From assembly GCA_036389375.1 (NCBI GenBank), contig DASVQA010000160.1:1-35171 (forward strand): DNA of 35,171 bases, in the 5' to 3' direction. Positions 24,000-33,301 of the stretch are shown one piece after another (position 1 is the first letter of the stretch; each line of letters begins with the position of its first letter). The notes under the pieces were generated by a model, which saw nothing but the letters and a program-made list of their open reading frames with translations, was not told the origin of the DNA and searched no databases. The stretch is from QHXQ01 sp036389375 (GTDB lineage Bacteria; Acidobacteriota; Blastocatellia; Pyrinomonadales; Pyrinomonadaceae). The position numbers were made by a program, and so were the translations under genes.

Positions 24000-25532
24000 T
24001 CATTCGCTCTTGTTGTGTTGCGCGTTGCCGCCCCACGCGTACCAGCCGTCGGCGTCGCGGTCGCCGGTCTTGAGGCAGATGAGCAAGCCGTTGGTTGTGC
24101 CCGCGTAGATGTTGCCTTCGGCGAGCGCGGGCTGGAAAGCCATCGGCTGATTGAAGGCATAGACGAAACGGGTTGCGCCGTCCTGCTGGCTGACCGCGAT
24201 CAAGTGGCCGAGCAGACTGGCGAGATACATGTTCGCTGCGCCGAGCGCGGGCGGCGAGAAGACCTGCGCCTGCTCCGCAAGGCCCTTGCCTTTGACTTCC
24301 GCGCGCCACGCAAAGCGCCCGTCGGCGGCCGTGATGGAATTGAGATAGCGCCCCTGCGCGTTGACGACGCGCCCGTCCTTGTAGGCGGCGCGCGAGCCTT
24401 GATAAGCCCAGCCGCCCGCGACCGTATTGACGCCGACATGCGTGTTGGCGGCGGCGATGTTCGACGCTTCCGGCGCTGCTCCGGCGAAGCCAACCGACGC
24501 GTCGAGCGCCGCCTGCTGCACGGGACTGATCGCCGCGTTGCCGCCCTTGTTCGCGCCGAGATAATCGGCGCGCTCGCGGGCGAGCAATTTGCCGTCGCGC
24601 TCCACGCCGCGCCGCGCATCCACGCGCTTCAAGCCCTCGTAATCGTCCGCGCCTTCTTTGGCTTTCTGCGTGATGATCACCTGCTCGCCCGCGATGATGG
24701 GCGCGCTCGTGCTCTGATTCTCTTTGCGCCAGACGATTGCGCCGTCAGTCGCCTTGAGCGCAAACGAAGTGCCGTCGAAACAGGTCAGATAAATCTTGTC
24801 GCCGGAGACGACCGGCGCGGAGATCACGTCGGCCGTGATGTCCTGTTGCCAGATGTGGCGACCCGTGCGCAGGTCTGCGCACAAAAGGCGGTGGCTGGTG
24901 GGCCCGCCGTGCCCGCGCTGGCCCGACGGGTAAGCGATGTAGAGCCGCCCGTTCGCAATCGCCGGTTGGCTCATCAACGGATCGCCGAGCCACTCCTGCC
25001 AGACGACCTTGCCCGTCTGCGCGTTCACGACGATGACTGTGCAACTCTCCGTGTTGAAAGCCACGTAGCTGCCTTCGGCGACGGCGGCCGTCGGGCCGTC
25101 GTCCGAAGTGTGCATCTTCCAACGCAACGCACCCGTGCGCGCGTCAAAGGCGTAGAACTCATTCGAGCCGTAGCCGCCGCCGACGAAGACTAGCCCGGCA
25201 GCGTAAGCCGGCGTCGCAATCGGGCGCTCGCCGGGGATGCGCAACGCCCAACCCTCTTTCCCATCCGACGTTTTGAAGGCGACGGGGCGCAGGTCGTGCG
25301 CCAGCGTCGGCAGCTTGACCGCGATGGCGCGGTCTAAATCGATCTGCACCTGCTTGGGCTGCGCCGGTTGTTTGTCTCCCTGCGCGACAGGGGTCGGCTT
25401 GCGCGTAGTGCCCGGCGCGCGGCGCACGGGCGAAGCAGGCGACAACAACGCCGCCGAGAGCGCGCCGACGGCGCAGGTCGCAAGCGCCACGCGGGTCAGC
25501 CAGCGTCTATTACTGTGTTGATGTTTGTGCAT
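24000..25532 (-). CDS. PQQ-type beta-propeller repeat protein, exported
   Basis: A positively charged start and hydrophobic segment (LATCAVGALSAALLSP) form a signal or anchor. The rest is a propeller of repeats of the PQQ/WD-like kind, each with a pair such as FYAFDARTGALRWKM, VIVVNAQTGKVVWQEW, LLCADLRTGRHIWQQD and SFALKATDGAIVWRKE. The family includes quinoprotein dehydrogenases and BamB, but no catalytic PQQ residues were identified, so a scaffold or binding role is equally likely. A strong AGGAGG ribosome site lies before ATG 25532. It is transcribed away from the carbonic anhydrase gene. Confidence 0.8.
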   Translation of the reverse strand: MHKHQHSNRRWLTRVALATCAVGALSAALLSPASPVRRAPGTTRKPTPVAQGDKQPAQPKQVQIDLDRAIAVKLPTLAHDLRPVAFKTSDGKEGWALRIPGERPIATPAYAAGLVFVGGGYGSNEFYAFDARTGALRWKMHTSDDGPTAAVAEGSYVAFNTESCTVIVVNAQTGKVVWQEWLGDPLMSQPAIANGRLYIAYPSGQRGHGGPTSHRLLCADLRTGRHIWQQDITADVISAPVVSGDKIYLTCFDGTSFALKATDGAIVWRKENQSTSAPIIAGEQVIITQKAKEGADDYEGLKRVDARRGVERDGKLLARERADYLGANKGGNAAISPVQQAALDASVGFAGAAPEASNIAAANTHVGVNTVAGGWAYQGSRAAYKDGRVVNAQGRYLNSITAADGRFAWRAEVKGKGLAEQAQVFSPPALGAANMYLASLLGHLIAVSQQDGATRFVYAFNQPMAFQPALAEGNIYAGTTNGLLICLKTGDRDADGWYAWGGNAQHNKSE

Positions 25533-25830
25533 GACATTCCTCCTCGGCCCAAGCGGGAGACACAGAAAGGGCCGCTAACGAGTAAACGGATTTGCCGAAC
25601 ACGCGAGGACGACAGCGTTAGAATGTCAGTGCCTTGGAGAACTTGCAGCCGGGCCGGCCAGCGCCCCGTGTTATGGCGCTTGACCGATAGCATGAATCGT
25701 CACCTGGCACGCCTTTGTCGTGCCAGCGAACGCGCGGCGGCGGCTTTTCCCTTTCGCACGCTTTCGTGCTAACTTTTCCACTTTCATCTCGCAGCCGAAA
25801 AATTGGCTGCGCTGACAGTAGGGCGGCCAA
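25533..25830. promoter_or_regulatory. Divergent intergenic region with a short hairpin
   Basis: These 298 bases separate two divergent genes and must hold both promoters; no clear -35/-10 pair stood out. CGCAGCC (25790-25796) and GGCTGCG (25805-25811) form a 7-bp hairpin 19 bases before the plus-strand start, and GCACG/CGTGC lies just upstream at about 25756-25769. Confidence 0.4.
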
Positions 25831-26340
25831 ATGATTCGACCCTTTCGCGGCAAGCATCCGCAGATTCACCCGACGGCCTACATCGCGGAGACGGCCGTCG
25901 TCATCGGCGACGTAGAGATCGGTGCGGAGTCCTCCGTCTGGTTCGGCGCGGTCGTGCGCGGCGACGTGTACTACATCCGTATCGGCGCACGCACCAACAT
26001 TCAGGACGGCACGGTCATTCACGTCACCAACGGCACGCACGCGACGATCCTCGAAGACGAGGTGACGGTCGGGCACAACGCCACGCTGCACGGTTGCCAC
26101 GTCGAGCGCGGTTGTCTCGTCGGCATGGGATCAATCGTGATGGACGGTGTCCGCGTCGGCGCGCAATCGCTCATCGCGGCGGGTGCGCTCGTTGCGCCCG
26201 GCACGCAGATTCCGCCGCGCTCGCTCGTCATGGGCGTGCCCGCACGGGTCAAGCGCCCGCTCACCGCTGAAGAGGTCGCCGGGCTTGACGTGTACTGGCA
26301 GAACTACATCGAATACACGAAGCAATACAAGGAAGAGTAG
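25831..26340 (+). CDS. Gamma-class carbonic anhydrase family protein
   Basis: The 169-aa protein is a left-handed beta-helix of hexapeptide repeats (IHPTAYIAETAVVIGDVEIG, ESSVWFGAVVRGD, IRIGARTNIQDG). The three metal histidines of the family are visible as H64 (TVIHV), H82 and H87 (VGHNATLHGC). It ends in the usual C-terminal helix. Members are trimers binding zinc or iron; some hydrate CO2 and many (YrdA, PaaY-like) have other or unknown substrates. The length is typical. It precedes hisS by 57 bases. Confidence 0.88.
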   Translation: MIRPFRGKHPQIHPTAYIAETAVVIGDVEIGAESSVWFGAVVRGDVYYIRIGARTNIQDGTVIHVTNGTHATILEDEVTVGHNATLHGCHVERGCLVGMGSIVMDGVRVGAQSLIAAGALVAPGTQIPPRSLVMGVPARVKRPLTAEEVAGLDVYWQNYIEYTKQYKEE

Positions 26341-26392
26341 TCAGTCGGCAGCATGAAAAGCTGTAGCTATTGACTACTGACTACTGACTACT
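26336..26392 (+). repeat. Tandem heptamer GACTACT x3 and matching inverted copy before hisS
   Basis: TGACTAC is repeated three times with a 7-bp period at 26371-26392, ending just before the hisS start. AGTAGTCAGT at 26336-26345, covering the stop of the preceding gene, is the reverse complement of ACTGACTACT inside it, so a 10-bp stem can form in two registers. Confidence 0.6.
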
Positions 26393-26397
26393 ATTTC

Positions 26398-27807
26398 ATG
26401 TCGAAGACACAGCCAGCGCGGGGGATGCGCGATTTCTTGCCGGCAGACGTGCGGCGGCGCGAGTACGTGATCGGCATCGTGCGCGAGGTGTACGAGCGTT
26501 ACGGGTTCGAGCCGTTGGAGACGCCGGCCGTCGAGAATATCGAGACCCTGCTCGGCAAGTACGGCGAAGAGGGCAATCAACTCATCTTCAAAATCCTCAA
26601 GCGGGGCGAGCATGAGCAGACGGGCCAAGCCGACCTCGCCCTGCGTTACGACCTGACCGTGCCGCTCGCGCGTGTCGTCGCAGAGTACGGCGACAAGTTG
26701 CCGCGCTTCTTCAAGCGCTACCAGATTCAACCCGTCTGGCGCGCAGACCGTCCCGCGCGCGGCAGATTCAGAGAGTTCTATCAATGCGACGTGGACATCT
26801 GCGGCGCGCACGCTGGTGTAGTCGAAGCGGAGCTATGCGCGGCGGTCAGCGACGTGCTCGGCCAGTTGGGCTTTAACGATTTCACGATCCGTTTGAACCA
26901 CCGGCAGGTCTTAGCCGCCGTGCTTGAACAGGCGGGCGTGACCGCAGACAGACAGGCGGACGCGCTCGTCGCGCTCGACAAGCTGGATAAGATCGGCCCT
27001 GAAGGTGTCGCTACAGAATTGAACGCGCGCGGCATTGACGGCGCAGCCTCTGTGCGACTGCTCCGTTTCTTCGAGGGTGTGGCGGGCATAGAAAAAGCAG
27101 CCATGCTGATGGACGTGGGCGAACCCGGCACGGAGCGTGCGGCCTTCAACGCCGACATGCTCGGCCGCTTGGTCGAGTTCATCGGGCCGCACGACGCGGG
27201 CGCGCGCGGCTGCGAAGAGTTGCGCCAGATTTTGCAGTACGCCGAAGCCGCAGGCACGGGCGCGCGCATCAAGCTCGATCCGAGCCTCGCGCGCGGGCTG
27301 TCTTACTACACGGGCGCGATTATGGAGATCAACGTGCCCGATCTCGCCGGCAGTCTCGGCGGTGGCGGGCGCTACGATAATCTGGTTGGCATGTTCTCGA
27401 AGCAGGGCATCCCCGCGTGCGGCTTCTCGCTTGGGCTTGAGCGCATCATCGTCGTGATGACGGAGCGTGAGATGTTTCCGCCCGCGCTCGTCAACACGCC
27501 GGCCGATGTGATGGTCACGATCTGGGATGAAGCCGCGACTGCGGACGCGCTCGCGCTCGCGCGTGCATTGCGCGCGGTGGGCTTGCGCGTTGACGTTTAT
27601 CCGGAAGCGGACAAACTCGGCAAGCAGTTCAAGTACGCTTCAACGCGGGGCGTGCCATTCGTCGCGGTCGCCGGCCCCGACGAGCGCGCGCGCGGTGAAG
27701 TGGCCTTGAAAGATATGCGCTCCGGCGAACAGCGCACGATGGCGCGCGCCGACATCGCGCCGGCTGTGCGGGCGGCATTACAGCAGAATGTTAACGAACA
27801 TGCTTGA
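26398..27807 (+). CDS. hisS: Histidyl-tRNA synthetase
   Basis: A class II synthetase that charges tRNA-His. It opens with ARGMRDFLPADVRRRE; motif 2 is seen in RYQIQPVWRADRPARGRFRE with FYQCDVD; the histidine-binding signature is LDPSLARGLSYYTG followed by SLGGGGRYDNLVGMF; motif 3 is CGFSLGLERI. The C-terminal anticodon-binding domain runs from about 375 (DVMVTIWDEA). At 469 residues it is slightly longer than the E. coli enzyme (424). No ribosome site is clear before ATG 26398. It overlaps aspS. Confidence 0.97.
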   Translation: MSKTQPARGMRDFLPADVRRREYVIGIVREVYERYGFEPLETPAVENIETLLGKYGEEGNQLIFKILKRGEHEQTGQADLALRYDLTVPLARVVAEYGDKLPRFFKRYQIQPVWRADRPARGRFREFYQCDVDICGAHAGVVEAELCAAVSDVLGQLGFNDFTIRLNHRQVLAAVLEQAGVTADRQADALVALDKLDKIGPEGVATELNARGIDGAASVRLLRFFEGVAGIEKAAMLMDVGEPGTERAAFNADMLGRLVEFIGPHDAGARGCEELRQILQYAEAAGTGARIKLDPSLARGLSYYTGAIMEINVPDLAGSLGGGGRYDNLVGMFSKQGIPACGFSLGLERIIVVMTEREMFPPALVNTPADVMVTIWDEAATADALALARALRAVGLRVDVYPEADKLGKQFKYASTRGVPFVAVAGPDERARGEVALKDMRSGEQRTMARADIAPAVRAALQQNVNEHA

Positions 27808-29617
27808 TAATCTGGGAGATTTACAACGCACACACTCGTGCGGGCAGTTGCGCGCCGAGCATGTGGGGCAGACCGTGACCTTGATGGGCTGGGTCGCGCG
27901 GCGGCGCGACTTCGGGCCGCTGACGTTCTTCGACCTGCGCGACCGCGACGGCATCACGCAGGTCGTCTTCGACGCGGAGGATGCGCCCGCCGCACACGCG
28001 AAGGCGAAGGACGTGCGCGGCGAGTATGTCATCGCCGTGACGGGCGAGGTCGTGGCGCGCGCCGAAGGGCAGCGCAACGCGAAACTGGCGACGGGCGAGG
28101 TCGAGGTGCAGGCGCGCGCGTTGTTGCTGCTAAACACGGCGAAGACTTTGCCGTTCCAACTCGAAGTCGCATCGTCGGACGGGCTGGCGAGCGAAGACCT
28201 GCGCCTCAAGTATCGTTATCTCGATCTGCGCCGGCCGCAGTTGCAGGCCAACCTGCGGCTGCGCGCGCGGGCCGTCGGCGCGATCCGCCGCTACATGGAC
28301 GAGCAGGGGTTCACAGAGATTGAGACGCCCATTCTGATCAAGTCCACGCCCGAAGGCGCGCGCGATTACGTCGTGCCGTCGCGGTTGCATCACGGTAAAT
28401 TCTACGCGTTGCCGCAGTCGCCGCAGTTGTTCAAGCAGTTGTGCATGATCGCGGGGCTGGATCGCTATTACCAGATTGCGCGCTGCTTCCGCGACGAAGA
28501 CCTGCGCGCCGACCGCCAGCCGGAGTTTACGCAGTTAGACGTTGAGTTGAGTTTTCCGTCGCTCGAACGAATCTATGCGCTCGTCGAGGGGCTGTTCGTG
28601 CGCGTCTTCCGTGATGCGCTCGGCGTCGAACTGCCGACGCCTTTCCAGCGACTGACTTACGCCGAGGCGCTCAGCCGCTACGGCAGCGACAAGCCCGACC
28701 TGCGCTTCGGGCTGGAACTGCAAGACCTCGCGCCGGCGCTGACGGGCACAAACTTCGCGCCGTTCGCGGCGGCTTTGGCAGCGGGCGGCGCGGTGAAGGG
28801 CATCGTCGTGCGTGGCGGCGCGCACCTGTCGCGCAAGCAGTTGGACGAGTTGCAGGAGTTCGTTAAACGCTACGGCGCGGGCGCGCTCGCGTGGATCAAG
28901 TTGGGCGACGAGTTGTCTTCGTCGCTGTTGAAGGCGCTCGGCGACGAGGGCGTGCGGCGGCTCGCGCAAACGGCGGGCGCTGAAGCTGGCGCTGCCGTGT
29001 TGATCGTCGCGGGCAAGAAGGCGATGGTCGCGGCGGCCTTGGGTGCGCTGCGCAACGAGATCGCGCGGCGCGAGAAGTTGATCCCGGAAAACGTCTTCAA
29101 GCCGCTGTGGGTCACAGAGTTTCCGATGTTCGAGTATCACGAGGACGACGGGCGTTACTACGCGATGCATCATCCCTTCACGTCGCCGCTCGACGAAGAC
29201 CTGCCGCATCTGGAGCGTGCGTTGACGAGCGATGAAACGCATCTGCTCGGTCAGATTCGCGCGAAGGCGTACGACGCGGTCATCAACGGCATAGAGGTCG
29301 CGGGCGGGTCAATTCGTATCCACCGGCGCGACGTGCAGCGGCTCATCTTTCAGGCGCTCGGCATGACGGAAGAGACGGCGCGCGCACGCTTCGGCTTCTT
29401 TCTCGACGCGCTCGAATACGGCACGCCGCCGCACGGCGGCATCGCCTCCGGCATCGAACGCCTGATGATGGCGATGACGCCCACCGACAATATCCGCGAC
29501 GTGATGGCCTTTCCGAAGACAGCCTCGGCCGCCGACCTGATGGTTGATGCGCCGGGCACGGTTGACGTACAGCAACTCGACGAATTGAACATTCGCATCG
29601 TCGAAGAAGAAGCGTAA
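27800..29617 (+). CDS. aspS: Aspartyl-tRNA synthetase
   Basis: The N-terminal OB-fold anticodon domain (THSCGQLRAEHVGQTVTLMG, GWVARRRDFGPLTFFDLRD) is followed by the class II core with motif 2 (FRDEDLRADRQPEFTQLDVE), a bacterial insertion domain (about 290-420) and motif 3 (GGIASGIERLMMAMTP). It is about 605 residues, normal for bacteria. The residue after RRRD is F where discriminating enzymes often have L and non-discriminating ones H, so tRNA-Asn charging cannot be judged. ATG 27800 lies inside the end of hisS, a coupled arrangement; ATG 27788 is another choice. Confidence 0.97.
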   Translation: MLDNLGDLQRTHSCGQLRAEHVGQTVTLMGWVARRRDFGPLTFFDLRDRDGITQVVFDAEDAPAAHAKAKDVRGEYVIAVTGEVVARAEGQRNAKLATGEVEVQARALLLLNTAKTLPFQLEVASSDGLASEDLRLKYRYLDLRRPQLQANLRLRARAVGAIRRYMDEQGFTEIETPILIKSTPEGARDYVVPSRLHHGKFYALPQSPQLFKQLCMIAGLDRYYQIARCFRDEDLRADRQPEFTQLDVELSFPSLERIYALVEGLFVRVFRDALGVELPTPFQRLTYAEALSRYGSDKPDLRFGLELQDLAPALTGTNFAPFAAALAAGGAVKGIVVRGGAHLSRKQLDELQEFVKRYGAGALAWIKLGDELSSSLLKALGDEGVRRLAQTAGAEAGAAVLIVAGKKAMVAAALGALRNEIARREKLIPENVFKPLWVTEFPMFEYHEDDGRYYAMHHPFTSPLDEDLPHLERALTSDETHLLGQIRAKAYDAVINGIEVAGGSIRIHRRDVQRLIFQALGMTEETARARFGFFLDALEYGTPPHGGIASGIERLMMAMTPTDNIRDVMAFPKTASAADLMVDAPGTVDVQQLDELNIRIVEEEA

Positions 29618-29620
29618 AGG

Positions 29621-30058
29621 TGTGGCCGGAAAAGGCGGTGGCTTATCATTACGCTCCGGCGTGGGCAGCTTGAAGAGATGTTCGCGCACGCGCGGGCGGC
29701 GCTGCCGGCCGAGTGTTGCGGGTTAATTGGCGGGCGTGATGCAACGGCCGAGACGATCTATCGTTTGCGCAACGTCGCGCCCGAACCGTTGACGGCTTAC
29801 GAGGGCGCACCGGCCGAGTTGTTCGCGGCGCAAAGACAGATGCGGGCGCGCGGCGAGCAGTTGTTAGCCATCTATCATTCGCACCCGCAGGCGCGCGTGC
29901 CTGTGCCGTCGGAGACGGATGTGCGGCTGGCGTTCTACCCGGCGGCAGTCTATTTCATCATCGGCTTGGGCGCGGGCGTGCCGACGCTCGGCGCGTTCCG
30001 TATTTTCGAGGGCAAAAAACGCTGGGAGCGAGTAGAATACCGGCTGGCCGAAGATTGA
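29621..30058 (+). CDS. JAB/MPN (JAMM) metalloprotease family protein
   Basis: The zinc protease signature is present: a glutamate in PAECCGLIGG (E31), then YHSHP with S97 and D100 (H-x-H-x8-S-x2-D). Bacterial members of this family remove C-terminal residues from, or cut, ubiquitin-like sulfur carriers, or act as deconjugases. The first helix and strand (IITLRRGQLEEMFAHARA) lie upstream of the ATG at 29678, so the GTG at 29621, three bases after the aspS stop, is preferred; its ribosome site is poor. No ThiS/MoaD-like gene is adjacent, so the substrate is unknown. Confidence 0.8.
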   Translation, partial: CGRKRRWLIITLRRGQLEEMFAHARAALPAECCGLIGGRDATAETIYRLRNVAPEPLTAYEGAPAELFAAQRQMRARGEQLLAIYHSHPQARVPVPSETDVRLAFYPAAVYFIIGLGAGVPTLGAFRIFEGKKRWERVEYRLAED

Positions 30059-30104
30059 GATTGCGGCGAACCCAACGCCCGCGTGTTTCGTAAATCCTCT
30101 TGTC

Positions 30105-30803
30105 ATGGCAGAGAAGCGCAACAAGTACGACACAGACCCGCTCGATCCTAATTTCGTGCAGCAGACAGATGAAATCTGGGGCGCGACGCGCGCGGTCGAG
30201 CCGCGTTCGACAAACGATGTCAGCGACGCGGGCGGACAGGCGCAGGCGCGTATGTCGTCGCCGTCCGAAGCGCCGACGCAGCGCATGGACGAGAAGTTTT
30301 CGCAGTCCTACCCGTCCGTCTTCGTGCCGCCCACGTACCAACAGCCGCCGACACCGTATCAGCAACCACCGCAGTATCAGACACCGGCCCCATATCAACA
30401 GCCTTATGCGCCGACGGTCGCGGGCGCTGCGCCTGAGCGCACCATTGCCGGGCTGAATATCTCCGAGAAGTACGCGACCGTGCTCCCTTACGCGCCGCTC
30501 TACATCGGATTGGTGGCGGCGCTCATCGAACTGCTGCTCGTTCCGCGCCGCGAGGCGCGCGTGCGCTTGCACGCGGCGCAGGGGTTGGCGCTGCAACTGG
30601 CGATTCTGGCGCTCAGCTATCTCTTCACCTTTCTCGGCATCCTGACCGGCACTTGGTCGGGCGGCGGGCTGGTGCGCTTCGCCGGCTTCATCTTTCTGAT
30701 CATCTCGATGATCCGCGTCTGGCAGGGCAAGGAACACCACATCGGGCCGCTGAGCGACGCGACCAAGTGGCTCAACGAACGCATTGACCCGCGCAAGTCC
30801 TAA
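30105..30803 (+). CDS. Tic20/DUF4870-like membrane protein with Pro/Gln-rich N-terminus
   Basis: The first 110 residues are polar and disordered, with repeated proline-tyrosine-glutamine units (YQQPPTPYQQPPQYQ). The C-terminal half has three to four membrane segments starting at VLPYAPLYIGLVAALIELLL, with the family motif VPRREARVRLHAAQGLALQ and GFIFLIISMIRVWQGKEH. Related proteins are widespread and mostly uncharacterised; Tic20-like proteins take part in membrane transport complexes. It follows the JAMM gene by 46 bases. Confidence 0.75.
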   Translation: MAEKRNKYDTDPLDPNFVQQTDEIWGATRAVEPRSTNDVSDAGGQAQARMSSPSEAPTQRMDEKFSQSYPSVFVPPTYQQPPTPYQQPPQYQTPAPYQQPYAPTVAGAAPERTIAGLNISEKYATVLPYAPLYIGLVAALIELLLVPRREARVRLHAAQGLALQLAILALSYLFTFLGILTGTWSGGGLVRFAGFIFLIISMIRVWQGKEHHIGPLSDATKWLNERIDPRKS

Positions 30804-30836
30804 AGCTCAACCATACAGGCACACGTTAAGTCGGCC

Positions 30837-30875
30837 CGCCGCCGCGCAGAGGGTTTCGCCTTCAACGCGGCGGCG
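30837..30875 (+). terminator. Terminator-like hairpin after the Tic20-like gene
   Basis: CGCCGCCGCG (30837-30846) and CGCGGCGGCG (30866-30875) form a perfect 10-bp stem with a 19-nt loop, 33 bases after the stop. A T tract is missing, so a factor-dependent end or simple RNA structure is possible. Confidence 0.42.
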
Positions 30876-31027
30876 TTCGACGTTCATCCCGCGCTTGCGC
30901 CGAAGCGGTTTACCTTCCGCTTACGCGGGCGATTTATGTTAATCTCGCGGCCGGCGCGCTCGTCTGGCGCGACCCTGTCCTTAGGCTTACAGCATCCGCA
31001 AATTTGCAAGGAGCGTTCTGCCTGCCC

Positions 31028-33301
31028 ATGAGCCGCAAAATTCGTCTGTCCGCGTGCGCCCTGCTCGTCGTGCTGCAACTCTTCGGGCCGGCAACGGCGC
31101 AACGGCGCGCGGCGCGCACACGTCGCCCGCCGACTGCGCCCGTCAGCAACAGCGCCGCAATGGATGCGCGCGTGCGACAACTGGCGGACGAATACCTGCG
31201 CGGCTATTACGAGTTCAACCCGACGCAGGCGACCGTGCTCGGTCTGCATGAGTACGACGCGCAGCTTGAATCACGCAGCCCCGAGGCGGTCGCGCGCGAG
31301 GTGCGCCGCTTGCGCGCGACAGTCGCGCAGACGGCGCGCGTGGCCGAGTGGCGGCTCACACCCGAAGCGCGTTATGACTTCCTCGTGCTGCGCGCACACG
31401 CGCAGGCGCAGTTGCTCGAACTCGAAGACGTGCGCACGTGGCAGCGCGACCCGAACCTCTACAACAACCTGCTCGCCGCCAGCATAGACAACATACTCAA
31501 ACGCAACTACGCGCCTGTCGAGCAGCGACTCGACGCTTTGCTGGCGCGCGAACGACAGGCGGCGCGGCTGCTCGCCGAAGCGCGCGCCAATTTGCAGAAC
31601 CCGCCGCGCATCTACACCGAGACGGCCGTGGCACAGGTGAACGGCAGTCTGGACTTTTTCCAGCGCGTCGTGCCGCAGATGTTCGAGCACGCGGGCGGCG
31701 GGCGGCTCTCGGCCGCGCGCCGCGCAGAGTTTGCGACGGCGAACGATAATGTCGTGGCGGCGCTGACGGCGTACGCGGATTGGTTGCAGCGCGATCTGCT
31801 CCCGCGCTCAAACGGCGACTTCGCCATCGGCGCGGAGAACTACCGCCGGAAGCTGCTCTATGAAGAGATGGTGGACACGCCGCTCGCGCAGCTTGTCGCG
31901 GCCGGCGAGCGCGAGTTGCGTCGCACGCAGAACGAACTGCGCACGGTCGCTGAAGAGATCGCGCCGGGCCGCGACGTGCGCGACGTGTTGCGCCTGTTGG
32001 GGCGTGATCATCCATCGGCGGGCGGGCTGGTCGGCGAGACGCGTGCTGAACTTGATCGCATACGCGCCTTCGTCCGCGCGAACAATATCCTGACGCCGCC
32101 CGCGCGCGAGCACCTGCTCGTCGCCGAGACGCCCGAATATGCGCGCTCCTATTCGTTCGCTTCGATGGACGCGCCGGGCCCGTTCGAGCGCGTGGCGAGC
32201 GAGGCTTACTACTACGTGACGCCGCCCGACCCGGCGTGGGACGCGCGGCGCAGAGAGGAACATCTCAGCTTCTACAATCGCTATCAACTGCCCGTCGTCT
32301 CGATCCACGAGGTCTATCCCGGTCACTACTATCAGAGTCTCGCGCTTCCGCACACCACGTCGCGGCTGCGCGTGGCGCTTGCGGCCAACAGTTTCGTCGA
32401 AGGCTGGGCGCATTACTGCGAGCAGATGATGTTGGATGAGGGTTATGGCGGCAACAATCCGAAACTCCGACTAGCGCAGTTGCAGGCAGCGCTCACGCGG
32501 CTGTGCCGTTACCTCGTCGGTCTCAAACTGCACACGGCAGGCATGAGTTACGAGCAGGGCGTCGAGTTCTTCATGCGCGAAGGTTACATGGAACGGACGA
32601 ACGCGGAGCGCGAGGCGCGCCGCGGCACGGCCGACCCGACCTATCTGGTCTACACGCTCGGCAAGATGGAGATCATGCGGCTGCGCGCGGACTACGAACG
32701 GCGCATGGGCGCAGGGTTTCGCCTCGGCGAGTTTCACGACCGCCTGCTCAGCTACGGCATGCCGCCCGTCAAGATCCTGCGGCTCGCGCTCTTAGGCGAT
32801 GCGGCCGACGAAGGCGCGGGCGCGGCGACCGGCGCAGCGACGGAAGATCAGACACGCGCGGTTGATTTCTCCGTGCTGGCGACGGGCACGATTAGCGGGC
32901 ATGAGGGCGGCCGGGTGGTCGAGTTGATCACGAACGCGGCCGACTGGCAGCGCGTGTGGAACGTAATCGGCGGGCGGGTCGCGCCGGACGTGAATTTCAC
33001 GACGCAGGCGGTCGTGGTCGTCTTTGAGGGGCAACACCCGACGGGCGGTTATGCCGTCTCCATTAGTGGCATCCGGCGCGATGGCACTGTGCTTGCTGTC
33101 AGTGTTGAGGAGCGCCGGCCTGCGTCCGGTGATATTACAACGCATGTCGTCACATCGCCTTTTATGGCCGTGACGATTCCGCGCCCGGTGGCGGGCACAA
33201 CGGTGCGTCTGGCTGAAACGGCCGATGCGGGCGCAATTGAGCAACAGCCGAGAGCGCCGCGCCGAAGAACGGTTTACGGGCGCAGGCGGCGGCGTTATTG
33301 A
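31028..33301 (+). CDS. DUF885-family metallopeptidase fused to a PrcB-like C-terminal domain
   Basis: A signal peptide (LSACALLVVLQLFGPATA) precedes a long helical DUF885 domain. The metal site is HEVYPGH at 427-433 with the second motif NSFVEGWAHYCEQMMLDEGYG (E458). DUF885 proteins are putative zinc carboxypeptidases or dipeptidases of the M32-like fold. From about 612 a separate beta domain follows (ATGTISGHEGGRVVELITN, VVVVFEGQHPTGGYAVSISG, VTSPFMAVTIPRP), which looks like the C-terminal domain of PrcB, a partner of bacterial protease complexes. ATG 31028 gives the clean signal peptide; TTG 31004 is in frame. The last 20 residues are arginine-rich. Confidence 0.85.
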   Translation: MSRKIRLSACALLVVLQLFGPATAQRRAARTRRPPTAPVSNSAAMDARVRQLADEYLRGYYEFNPTQATVLGLHEYDAQLESRSPEAVAREVRRLRATVAQTARVAEWRLTPEARYDFLVLRAHAQAQLLELEDVRTWQRDPNLYNNLLAASIDNILKRNYAPVEQRLDALLARERQAARLLAEARANLQNPPRIYTETAVAQVNGSLDFFQRVVPQMFEHAGGGRLSAARRAEFATANDNVVAALTAYADWLQRDLLPRSNGDFAIGAENYRRKLLYEEMVDTPLAQLVAAGERELRRTQNELRTVAEEIAPGRDVRDVLRLLGRDHPSAGGLVGETRAELDRIRAFVRANNILTPPAREHLLVAETPEYARSYSFASMDAPGPFERVASEAYYYVTPPDPAWDARRREEHLSFYNRYQLPVVSIHEVYPGHYYQSLALPHTTSRLRVALAANSFVEGWAHYCEQMMLDEGYGGNNPKLRLAQLQAALTRLCRYLVGLKLHTAGMSYEQGVEFFMREGYMERTNAEREARRGTADPTYLVYTLGKMEIMRLRADYERRMGAGFRLGEFHDRLLSYGMPPVKILRLALLGDAADEGAGAATGAATEDQTRAVDFSVLATGTISGHEGGRVVELITNAADWQRVWNVIGGRVAPDVNFTTQAVVVVFEGQHPTGGYAVSISGIRRDGTVLAVSVEERRPASGDITTHVVTSPFMAVTIPRPVAGTTVRLAETADAGAIEQQPRAPRRRTVYGRRRRRY

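Noticed and set aside
23934..25193. 419-aa plus-strand ORF
   Set aside because: It is antisense to the beta-propeller gene, whose repeats and AGGAGG site are clear.
29621..30058. JAMM protease as the deconjugase partner of the CBASS E2
   Set aside because: It lies 28 kb away in an aspS operon of the host, with no sign of belonging to the defence element.
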